This document shows, piece by piece, positions 20,726-31,324 of a stretch of 64,000 bases of DNA. The translations under genes and the position numbers were made by a program. Numbering within the stretch: position 1 is the stretch's first letter; every line of letters begins with the position of its first letter. Source of the stretch: Lonicera japonica. Taxonomy: Eukaryota; Streptophyta; Magnoliopsida; Dipsacales; Caprifoliaceae. The notes beneath the pieces are model-generated. The model searched no databases, had not been told where the DNA came from, and saw only the letters and a list, made by a program, of their open reading frames with translations. The stretch is from contig CM038467.1 in NCBI GenBank assembly GCA_021464415.1, positions 32,109,248 through 32,173,247 on the forward strand. The letters run 5' to 3'.

Positions 20726-20776
<51 letters not shown>
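20726..20776. repeat. (ATT)n microsatellite
   Basis: About 16 uninterrupted ATT units. Confidence 0.95.
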
Positions 20777-21021
20777 GTATAGGATCATGGATTGTATATA
20801 TATTTGGATGTAGGTACACGTATGGTGTGATGAGACTCGTGTCACAAGTAGAGAAGGGGCAAGTTACACGTAGCAGTGTGACTTTTGTCTTCTCCATCTT
20901 TCATTATGAAAAAGCATGAAACTTACCTCATAGACACACTAGTAACATCAGTCGATTGACTTCAATTGAAGTAGACCAATTATGTTGAAAAATAATAGAA
21001 AATAGCTTATATATATATATA

Positions 21022-21604
21022 GAGGCATTAATGACATATTTGATCATCGAATTTTATTATTTTTTTTAATTTGGCCTTTAAACTTTTTTTTTGTTTAAAA
21101 ACTTATTGAACTCCCAATAGCATTTCAATTTAGCCCCAACATTTAACACCGTTAACATAGTTAACGGAAAAATTGGGGAAAATTCGTGTAAATAAAAAAT
21201 TGTTGATTTTTCCTCAAAATTGGTAGGCATGATTGCTTCTATATGTTTTTTTGAGATCGTCTAGGGTTTAAATTGAGTCTATGGTTTAAATTGAGAGTTT
21301 GATTTAGGTGAGTGTAGGGTTTAAATTAAGGATTTAAGTTAAGTCGTTCTCTTAATTTAAATCCTAGACGATCTCAAAAAAACATATAGAAGCAATCATG
21401 CCTACCAATTTTGAGAAAAAATGAACAATTTTTGATTTACACGAATTTCTCCCAATTTTTCCGTTAACTATATTAACGGTGTTAAATGCTGGGGCCAAAT
21501 TGAAATGTTATTGGGAGTTCAATGAATGTTTAGACAAAAAAAATGTTCAATGGCCAAATTGAAAAAAGTGGTAAAGTTCGATGCTCAAATATGTCATTAA
21601 GCCT
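21022..21604. mobile_element. Long palindromic foldback element, about 580 bp
   Basis: Left arm about 21022-21275 and right arm about 21348-21604 are near-perfect reverse complements. Examples are 'gttaacggaaaaattgggga' against 'cccaatttttccgttaac' and 'tgagatcgtctagggtttaa' against 'ttaaatcctagacgatctca'. The about 70-bp spacer contains short direct repeats of 'gtttaaatt'. It has no coding capacity. Arms this long suggest a foldback or MULE-derived MITE; the target duplication is obscured by flanking TA repeats. Confidence 0.8.
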
Positions 21605-21663
21605 ATATATATACTAGATCACATTCACACGTGATTCGTATGCTACTTAGATATAGTTAGATA

Positions 21664-21782
21664 TTAAGTGGTATAATGGTTAAGTAGTAAATTACTTTGT
21701 TAAAGGTTCAACGTTTGAACGCTTTTGCAACTATATTTTTTAATGAAAAAAATAGACCGCGGGAGTAAAATAAGCAATTCAA
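21664..21782 (+). mobile_element. tRNA-derived SINE-like repeat, copy 1
   Basis: TGGTATAATGG fits the RNA polymerase III A-box pattern. About 45 bp on, 'ggttcaacgtt' is a degenerate B box. The 3' part 'agaccgcgggagtaaaataa' is shared with the copy at 22430-22533. Confidence 0.6.
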
Positions 21783-22429
21783 AAATTTGACACAGTTTCA
21801 TGACAATAAAACCCAATCCTGTAGGTTTTCGACCCATCCCAACTCTAATGGGGCGAGCTTTTTTGACCTCGGGTTGGGTTTTGATTTAAAAAAAAAAGAA
21901 GGACCGGCCCGGGTTCGAGGGTGGGTTTGGATTTTGCATATAAAAAACCCAACCCGACCCGACCCTACCCTACCCGCATATATAGATATATAAATATTTA
22001 TATAGCATCACGTTGCACGCCCTAACTCATTCTCTCCCTCCTCCCAATGCTCTCTAATTAAATTTGACTCACTCTCTTCTTTGTATGTAATTTATTTTTA
22101 TGATTCTTTCAAATATAGTGAAAATTTATTGAAATAGATTTAATTTTGCTCGATTTATTTTTTTGCATCATTGATTTGGCAAGATATAGTTAAAATTAGG
22201 GTGAATTCTAATTTTCTATTTGATTTGGGCAAGATTTAGTTAAAATTTAGGGTTGGGCGAGTTCGGTTTTAATAATTTTTTGCGTAGCGGGTTTGAGTTT
22301 CAAAAATAAAACCAGTATCAGGTTCGAGGCGGGTTATTGCAACCACATGTCATGTTTGGTATTGACCAAATCCGATCCATTGCCAACCCTAAATATATCT
22401 AATTCAAACCAAAATATAAGATAAAGATG

Positions 22430-22533
22430 TCAAGTAGCCTAGCGGTTAAGTAGTGAATACATTGTCAATGGTCCAAGATTCGAAACTTATTTTAATGAAA
22501 AAAGAGACCGCAGGGATAAAATAAGCAATTCAA
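22430..22533 (+). mobile_element. tRNA-derived SINE-like repeat, copy 2
   Basis: The A box TAGCCTAGCGG fits the consensus, and a B-box-like 'gattcgaaact' follows. The 3' end 'agaccgcagggataaaataa' then 'gcaattcaa' matches copy 1, which argues for one SINE family rather than tRNA pseudogenes. Confidence 0.6.
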
Positions 22534-24148
22534 TACGAAATCAGATCATTAGCAAAGAAATAGCAAAAGAAGTAAAGCATGGGTAGCCCCATTTGATGAA
22601 CGAGGTCGGAAATTAAAGGACAAATCTTCGAAACCTTCGGAAATGCAACGAAAATCTTCAACCACAACCACTGCTTTGGCAAAAAGGCAGAGAATTTTCA
22701 TTAATCATCTTGATCACCTTAAACTGAAACATTTTAGATGACCTCGTACACTTTTCTCTAGAGAACTTTTATGGTATTTTTTTTTTAGACCAGAGCATTA
22801 TTTTTTTTTATTTTGTATCTAATAATTTATACTCTATTGTTCCTGAGAATTGTCATATTTATTTTTAATGTTATTTGATTACATATATTTCTTTATGAAA
22901 GATATGAATATGGATATAAAAGAAGGTAGAAAACACAAAAAAATATAGAGCTAGTTAGTTCGATAGTAAAAAAAGAAATTTTATAGCTTAATTGAAATAG
23001 AAAATAAGAACAAAGCATAATATATAAATGGTGCTTATAATACAGGATACTTGTTTGAATTAATTAGTTTGCATGTTAACTTTTTAATTGAGGTCAAAAT
23101 ATTAATTATTTTGTTATTTCAATTAACTAAGTTGATTCCAATACTACTATTATTAAAGACTAATACAAGAAAATAAATATACAATTAAATTCAAAATTAA
23201 ATTAATAATAGTAAATTCAAACCAATTAAAACACGTATCACAAGAACCCTGGTCTATCAAACCAATGAAAAGTGCAGAAGAATTAACGAACAAGATGTTG
23301 GATCGTAAGGGCATAAACCTTGTTCCCTTATTCAAAAAGGTGATTTTATTTCTATCCGCGATTTCTTACGGTTAATCCGCATTGTTAAATTAATCTACGT
23401 TGTTTATTAAATTAATCCGTGAGCGTGGATAAACTGACAAAAAAAATCATTGATTTGAATTTTATAAATACTATCTTATTAATAATTTAATATTAAAAAT
23501 TATGGCCTTCCAAAAATATATACCTTGTCTTCTCCACTTCATTAAACCCTAATCCTAATTAATCTCGACTTCTTGAAACGCCAATCCTAATTTTTACATA
23601 AGTGCAGCGTTCATTGTTTCGCCATTAAATTCCATACCACATTTTACATAGAATTATGGTAAATTATATTTGTATATATATATAAGATTAAGACATGTTC
23701 TTCAATTAAAGAATGAGGCAAGAAACGCATAGAGAGATGGGAAGTTCCATATGGTGGTTGCCCTTCTCTGTAAATTCAAGCCAAATTAGTCCGGCTGAAT
23801 GAAGAACGGAGAAACAGAAAAGAAGAAAAATTTGAGAAGAGAGTTATTATAGTTTAGAATGAGTTGAAAATGTTCTATATATAATACTGAGCTAAATTTG
23901 TTTTTTTTGGGTATAATACTACAACATGCAATAGCTTCACATTTCCTTGAGAGTTCTAAATGTGCTGTCTATGGATACATGTCTGCATTAATTCAAACAC
24001 ACAAATGAGGATTTTTATCCATCAATTCCGGTTGAGGCGATGCTTAATTTATTGATGATCTTTTAACATTTTTAATTAAAAAAATAAAAAATCAAGCCAA
24101 TTAATGATTTCCGGATCAGATCTCAACAACACTTCACATATTAGTATA
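22534..24148. other. Intergenic AT-rich sequence, nothing recognised
   Basis: No gene-like frame or clear element boundary was seen. A short segment (23365-23440) repeats 'ttaatccg' motifs. Confidence 0.5.
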
Positions 24149-25566
24149 CTAGGTATTGCCCATGCCATACGGCACGGTGCAACATTTAAAAGCATAATTT
24201 TTTAAAAAAAAAATTGACGGTAAAAAACCAACAGTTGAAAAAGAATTAATAAATTGTAAAAATCAACAACCATTTATGAAAATTTTTGTATTTTATGTTT
24301 TTATTTGGAATTTAATGTTGAAATTGCAAGAAATATAATTGACCCACCCAGTTAACTGAAAACTTTTAAAAAAAATCCCAAAGCTTTTTAAACCAACTTA
24401 ATGGATGCCATTAAGATAAATAAATTCTTATTTTGAAGTATTTCAAAAAAAATATATTTTAATTTGAGTTAGGATTAGTTTGTATAGGACAATGCTTTTA
24501 AACATTTTTGTCTACTTTTAAACGTTGCACTGTGTTATTCGATACGGGTAATACCTAATTTTGAAATAAATTAAGGTAATGCAATGTATTGTGGAGTAAA
24601 CTAAAGCATGCACTTCCTTTTTTGATAGGGTTATATTCTTTGACAGACTAATGCACGCACTTTCTTTTTTGATGCAATTTTATTTTACTATGGTGTAAAC
24701 TAATGTATACACTGTGGAGTTGTTATACTTCCCTATGATTCAATGTTTATACTTGGAGCAAACTAGTGCACATACTTCCCTATGATTCAATGTTTATACT
24801 TTGTAATTCATGCATGAAGAGAGATAAATTAGATTACAAAAGGTTTTATTTTTGAGATAATAAATACAAACAAAAAATAGTGCCCCTCTCTTCTGCTCTA
24901 AAAATGGCTGGTCCACTTCGATATTCATGGGAAAAATTACTTTCAACCGATAAAACCAAATAATAAACCCTAAAAGGTATCAAAACCCAAACACACCACA
25001 AATTACACGAAGAGTAATATATTAAAACTATATAAAACTCCAATAGATACATGGAAAATAAAAAATATTGAAACCCATATACATACATTATTTTGTCAAC
25101 TACATACACATGTCATAAAAATGACTTAAAAAATTATCAACCATGCCGACTTTCTTCAAAAAAGTAAACAAAAGAGTAAACAACAAAAAAAAAGTAGAGG
25201 ATCGGGGATGAAACCTTAGCTGCCTGTTTGAATTACCACTTTAGTTTTACAACAAAAATAAGTTTTTATTTAGTTTCAAATTTCAAATTCCAAGTTTTTA
25301 TTTACATTTTCATTGCGTCTTAATTTTCTACATCTATATTTAATTTCACATTAAACCCAAGTTTTACAAAAAAAAAAATTATAACATCTATATGTACAGT
25401 GCACTTACGGTTGGTTTTTTTTTCAATTTTTTTTCCGAATATTACTTGTGCATTCACAGTTGGATTTTTCTAGGTATTTTCAGTTTTTTTTAACCCAAAT
25501 TTCATACTTTTGAACCCAAAGTCCCCAAAACTATTATTATAATAAAAAATTAAAACATACATACAT

Positions 25567-25620
<54 letters not shown>

Positions 25621-26499
25621 GAAGAAGAAAAATTTAAAACATATATGAATAGGAGCCTAAAACTATATTAGAATAAAAAATGGTGGACAATATTAACCGA
25701 AGAAGAATAAAACTCAAATACACACATGAAAAAAATTCATGGAATAACATACATACATACATACAGTCTTCAAAAAAATAAACAAAATAGTATATTTTTT
25801 AAAAGAGTAAACAACAAAAAAAGGTAGAGGATCAAAAGTCTTAATGAAAGAGAGTATTTTTTTGTGAGAGGGAGAGAGAGAGAGTATTTATAAAAAAATT
25901 GTGAGAGGGAAAAAGTTAGAAATTTTGAAATTTTAAATTCAAATTGTATTTTTTTATCATTAAATTAAGGTGGAGAAAAATAAAGTAAAAAATATGATTT
26001 GATTGGATGATTTGATATTCTAAAAACACATCTAAGGTAATGTTTGGTTGATGTTTTGAGTTAAGTTTTGAAGTTGAGTTTTTAAAATTTGGTGTTTGGT
26101 AGAATTTGGAAGTATGTTGAAAAGTAAATTTGGTTTTTGTTTGAGTTTTTTTCAATCAACTAAAAATTTCATAAAAAAATTTCAAAAATAGTCACAATGG
26201 ATCTTATTTTATAGATCTCGACGAGTAGGTTTTAAATATATACTTTTTATTTAATTTTGATATTTGAATTTAAAGTTATGGTGTTTTAAAAGTTTTTTTA
26301 GAGAGAAAGTAAAGTGAAATAAATTTTGGGAAGTGTAAAAGTAAAATTGATTTTAAGTTGAGTTTTTAAAATTTAGAAAAAAAAATAAAAATAGACACCT
26401 ACCAAACAGGCCCTTAAGGGTTCACATTTCTTTATGTAATTTGTAAATAAATTTAGATCGTTGATTAAATAAAGAAAAAAGTGTGTCTTATAATATAGA
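24149..26499 (-). mobile_element. Non-autonomous Helitron (minus strand), 2.35 kb
   Basis: On the minus strand it begins TCTATATTATAAGACACAC (26499) and ends with a hairpin, CCGTGCC-gtat-GGCATGG, seven bases before CTAG (24152-24149). The insertion lies between A and T (an A before the TC, a T after the CTAG), as Helitrons require. There are no terminal inverted repeats or target duplication. Inside are a (GA)n tract, an internal approximate direct duplication (about 24990-25210 and 25650-25840) and a MITE-like segment at about 26035-26415. No Rep/helicase or captured gene was recognised. Confidence 0.8.
25568..25617. repeat. (GA)n microsatellite
   Basis: About 24 GA units, inside the minus-strand Helitron. 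Confidence 0.95.
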
Positions 26500-26533
26500 T
26501 ATATCACCGGTTTATATACGTAATATATATATA

Positions 26534-27468
26534 TCTATATTATAAAACAAGGATTTTTTACAATAAAATAATAAATCGATCCAACGTCTTATATTAATTT
26601 GTAATGGTGTTAACACTTTTAGACCATTAGATCATTTTTATACCTCACAACAAAATGTCAAATCAACTTAACATTTACTCACACACTAAACATATACACA
26701 AATATAACTCTTACATCTCTCTACTTTTTTACAACATTTCTCTCTCATCAAATTTTTAAAAAACTTTTAAATGCCATAACTTTAAATTTACAAATTCAAC
26801 TTTAATAAAATTTATATATTTGAAATATGTTTATCAACATCTACAAAACAAGATCCATTGTGATTATTAAATTATGTATAAAAAAATTCAAGAAAAAGTT
26901 ATAAAACATTACAAATATAATGGCATATAAAACTTATAAAACATTACAAATATAATAGTATACTTAAAGTATTTCTAACTCATTAGTTATTGAAAATATA
27001 CATTTCTCTCTCATCAAATTTTAAAAAAAATTTCAAATGCTATAACTTTAAAATAAGTGTCCAACCTACCTCGAATATGGGGTGAATTTTTTTTATATTA
27101 GTGTCCAACCTACAATATAAAAGGATCGAAGCAATTTTAGGGCGATAATTTTTTATATTATAATTCGATCTGCCTCGAATATAATATATTTTTTTTCTTT
27201 TAAATACACTCATAAAATCGTTACGTTATAAAACGGTCGATGCGATTTCATGTCTAATTGGACAAATAAGACATGTCTCAAGTGAGGACGGTTATATTTT
27301 TTGTTAAACATATTTCGTTTTTGCGATACCTTAATTATCTGTTTTCATTCCTAAGAAATATACAATCATACACATCTTCAATCCTTACATTTTTCACGTA
27401 ATTATATTTTATCTAATTATTATTTTTTATTTTTTTTTATCGTGCCGGACGGCACGGGTATACCCTAG
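26534..27468 (+). mobile_element. Non-autonomous Helitron (plus strand), 935 bp
   Basis: It begins TCTATATTATAAAACAAGG and ends with the hairpin CGTGCC-ggac-GGCACG, eight bases before CTAG (27465-27468). It is flanked by A at 26533 and T at 27469. The 5' end is nearly identical to that of the Helitron at 24149-26499, so they belong to one family. No protein-coding content was seen. Confidence 0.82.
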
Positions 27469-27732
27469 TATATATATATAACATAACCAGTTTATAGATG
27501 TATAGTTAAGTACATAAGGATATTTTTGAAAAAATATAATTTTCTTATATGTAATATTAATATAATTTAGTGGGATAAACTTCTAGTGGCATTTTCGTTA
27601 TAAGAAGGCTAAAATTCTTTATTTTTAGGGTGGATGGACTTATATATCAAGTGGATAGTATTAAAATCACCATATTCAAAAATCCACAAAAGAAGTCACA
27701 ACAGTAACCACCAAAGTGAATAACGAAATACA

Positions 27733-27915
27733 AGTATTTCTTGAGTTCAATTCTATATTCACTAGCATCTCCATCATTTGTTCATCCCTAAAGGTAACAA
27801 ATCCAAACCCCTTGGATCTTCCAGTCTCTCGATTGTTGACGATCTCGCCAAATTGAGAGAAAACATCTTCTAGTGATTGATTGATGGTAGCCCATGCCTC
27901 CTCGTCTCGGCCCAT
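27733..27915 (-). pseudogene. Glycine-rich RNA-binding protein (GRP7-type) relic
   Basis: The frame reads AWATINQSLEDVFSQFGEI, then NNRETGRSKGFGFVTFRDEQ. This is the first half of the RRM of plant GRP7/GRP8-type proteins (typical AWATTDQSLEDAFSQFGEI ... NDRETGRSRGFGFVTFKDE), including the RNP1 octamer KGFGFVTF. About five residues are missing between GEI and NNRET, the first strand with RNP2 is replaced, and after DEQMME the match decays. The glycine-rich tail is absent. It is a truncated pseudogene fragment, not a functional gene. Confidence 0.8.
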
Positions 27916-29088
27916 TTTCCTCTACTCTTGCACAAGATCTACTAGAATGAATTTGTTTTAAGACATATTACATATCAGGTGCAATCCTCATTCCTATTTT
28001 ATATTATGTCTGCTATAAATTTTATTTTTTTTAAAAAGATGTAACTTAATATGTGTGATAGAAAATTAAAATGTTGTAGCTTAATATGTCTACAAAAAAA
28101 ATTAATTAGAAGAATATAACTTAATATGTCTGTCAGAAAATTAATTAGAAAAATGTAACTTAATATGTTTGCTTGCTACTACGGGAGAATTGTGTTTCGG
28201 ACATATTTGCAACTTTCATCTCATATTATGTTTGGTTATTGAGACATTTACATCCTTTGACTTTTTTTTTGAATAATCCTTGTGTTTATCTTCTTGTTTG
28301 AATTTCTTGTGATATGTGTTTGAATTAGTTTGAATTTATTTTCATTGATTTAATTCTGAATTTAATTGTATCTTTTTTGTTGTATTTATCTTTAGAAAGG
28401 GTAGTATTGAAATTCAACTTAATTAACATAATATAATTATTAATACTTTGTCCTTAACTAAAAAGTTGTCATCTAAACTAATTAATTCAAATGAGTGTCC
28501 TTTAATAGAAAGAAAATCTGACATTTGTCCTTTAAAAAAACCCCTAATTGAAATTTCTGACACAACACATTCTTTTATATTGATTGATAACATGACCTAC
28601 GAGGGAGATAAAACGGCTACTTTTTGTGTGTACTTAAAAAATTAACCTTCAATAATTTAAAATTTTAAAAATAAATTTCAAATCAACACTATGCCAATAG
28701 AATTCAAATTCAATAGAATTAAAACTCATGGCCTCTTTAAGAAGCATACCTTTACCACTCAACAATATACTATGTGACACAAATTAGAAATATACCTAGT
28801 ATCAATAATTATCATCTATAGTATTAGTGTTGCATATATTATAGTGTAATAATTCAAAAGCTCAAGTTTCATAGGGTTTGCCTAAGGCCCAACTTATAAT
28901 ATTGGGCCGCCTCTGCCGACACGTACATAAGCTTTAAACTTTGCTTTCGCAACCTCTAAACTAACAGTGACCTCTAAATGAACTGTAGCGACTACAATAA
29001 CTGCATGCACATGTGCTTTCCCTAATGATCGCCCTTAAACCTACCTTATAATTCACCCTGGCCACAAATGCATCGCGATCAGAACTAA
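27916..29088. repeat. Intergenic sequence with a short tandem array (28025-28175)
   Basis: Around 28025-28175, about four diverged units of 35-50 bp each contain '(g)taacttaatatgt' followed by 'gaaaattaattagaa'-like sequence. The rest is AT-rich with no recognisable gene. Confidence 0.55.
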
Positions 29089-30471
29089 GGGGGGTGTATT
29101 CAATTCAGATTTTAAAAGATTCTAACTGTCTTTTTAAAATCCGTGGATTATGTTAAGTCTATGGATTGTTTTAAATCCTTATAGAATTTGACGAATTTTA
29201 ATGCATGGATTCTTTTGGATTTCTGCAGATTTTAATAAGTCCATGGATTTCTGCAGATTTTAATAAGTCCATAAATTTCTGCAGATTTTAATAAGTTCAT
29301 CAAAAAAATCAAAAATCAAAAGACAAAAGACAAACAATAAAATAAATTAATTACGAGTTTATAGTAATATTATAAAAAATGTAAAGACAATTAATAAAAT
29401 AAATTATAAAAATTCATATTGCACCCACAAAATTAGACTTCTCACCCTACTAGTATTTTTTAATGAAATTGACATGAATTGTTTTTAAAAATTTGAACGA
29501 TAATTAGTGGTCTAACTATTTGAAATTATGTTAATGCGTGACAACCACATTAGTAAAAGAGAGAATAAAGACTTTATAGGGACGAACAAATAATTATAAT
29601 GTGTTCATCACGTAATAAGAAATTTGGATTTTGAGAGAGAGAGGGGGGGAAGGGGGAGAGAGAATGTTGGGTAAAGTTCTTAAAGGAATTAGAAATCCAT
29701 CTGAAATCTCTGGGTAAGTGAGGAGGTTTCAAGATGGATTTTTATGTATAAAAAAGGCATTACAATCCACCAAAATTCACCACTAATTAAAATCCTACTA
29801 AGTCATTAGACATTTGAGTACCATCAGATTTAGATGGATTTTTTAAAATCTTAATTGAATACATCAAGATTTTAAAAGACTTTTTAAAATCTCAATTGAA
29901 TACATCATTGTGTGAGTATAAAAATTATGAAGTAATAATGGGCCTGGACATGAGCCAGCCCAAACTCTATTAGAAAATTTGCTAAAAGGATAGAGTATGC
30001 CCTTTTTAGTCTTTTATCCTTAACCCTAATGTAATAGATGTAACCCTAATTCTATGAATATAAATAGAATGAGGGATAGCCAGGAAGGGGCTGGGCTGCC
30101 TCCTAGATCCTAGAGGAGAGAAAATGAAACTAGAGGAATTGTTTTAGAGAGAGAAAATGTCAACTTGTATTCTCATTTCAATGGCCTTTGAGCTAATATA
30201 ATCAAACACACACACACAAATGGAGGATGTACTGCCGGAATAGCATAAGCGCTATCGGGAGGAACCTACCATAACAAAAAAATATCTTGTCTCCTTCACC
30301 ATCTCCATCTATTACTCCATTGATTTTGCCAAGAACCTCATCTTGTGGGTTTGTCCAAATTTTTGGCCGCCCATAATCATGATTTTAAAAGACTTTTTAA
30401 AATCTCAATTGAATACCTATGAACTTTAAAAATCCATAAAAATCCTATAGATTCTAAATTCAATACACCCC
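29089..30471. mobile_element. Harbinger-like element with GGGGGTGTATTCAATT ends
   Basis: The left end 'ggggggtgtattcaatt' and right end 'aattcaatacaccccc' are inverted repeats, flanked by ctaag and ttaag (TAA core). The interior is rich in opposed 'gattttaaaa' motifs and short tandem copies. An about 467-bp sequence is inserted near its right end (29909-30375). No transposase was seen. Confidence 0.65.
29909..30375. mobile_element. Insertion with 5-bp duplication ATCAT, possible solo LTR or TRIM
   Basis: Flanked by ATCAT on both sides (29904-29908 and 30376-30380). It starts TGTGTGAG, carries a TATA-like 'tataaatag' at about 30059, and has LTR-like composition with C-rich runs near the right end. 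It ends in TA rather than the usual CA, so the assignment to an LTR is tentative. The host sequence on both sides is the same 36-bp repeat unit. Confidence 0.5.
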
Positions 30472-31324
30472 CTTAAGTTTAAGAGCTCATATCGGCCGCG
30501 GACACTATCGAAAAACTACCAAGGGGCTAACACCAAGGCCAGCTACTTACTCCTCTCTAAAAGCTTGCAACCACCCAAACACAGCTATCACACATTCTTC
30601 GTGCACAGTCAATGAAGACTCGGTAAATGGTTATAATCTTTCATGAGCTTTGTTGTTAGGTTAATTATGTTCTGGAAAAAATAAAGGGTGGGCTCTTCTT
30701 AATTGACACAGTTTTAAAATAAAAAAGATAGCGCAGTGGACTCTTAATTTAAATTGTAAACTACCTTTAAAAACGAACTGTGGTACCTTCAGGATGTTTG
30801 GACTAATTAACAAAAGAAAAATTAACATTCAATCATTGAGTAAAAAACTTTTTAGGATGCAGTTTTTCAACTTTTTGTTTTTAATGGACGTGGTCTTGTA
30901 GATATTGTTTTGGTATCTTTCGACCACAAATATTACTTTTCTCGGCCATAGAAGAAAAGTAACATATGATCGAGAAATTAACATATGTCCTGAGAGCTAT
31001 TAACATTTCTCGATTATAGATATATATTTGAGTTATCACCAATCAAAAACAATATCTACATCATTTAAAAAAAATTAGGAGACCTTTTCTAAAAAAAATC
31101 ATTTCTTATAAGCCAGATCCCAAAATTCCTTTTAGGCTTTTTTGAGTTACTCCCTATTCTTAATGTATAATTAGAGTTACCCTCTATTTTTATTATTCTT
31201 TGACTTAACCCCTTGTTTTTTAATAGAGCAGTAACTCTGTCAACTCTATTATATACTTCCTAACCAAATTGCCTTCATCTTTCTCTCCACGTACGAATAA
31301 ACCTCATTTCTTTCTATCTCTTGT
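30472..31324. other. Intergenic sequence with one solitary arm of a long-TIR family
   Basis: Positions 31133-31255 ('aggcttttttgagttactcc' followed by 'ttgacttaacccc') are the complement of segments at 40600-40705 and 41935-42045, that is, one end of a dispersed inverted-repeat family. No partner was found that gives a clean element here. The rest shows no gene. Confidence 0.5.

Noticed and set aside
21787..21993. Open frame of 68 codons rich in RPDPT-like residues
   Set aside because: It is a translation of a degenerate GACCC/CCCTA-rich low-complexity tract, with no protein-like pattern.
22430..22500. Possible tRNA gene
   Set aside because: The A and B boxes are present, but there is no acceptor stem or cloverleaf and the 3' end matches another repeat copy, so it is SINE-like.
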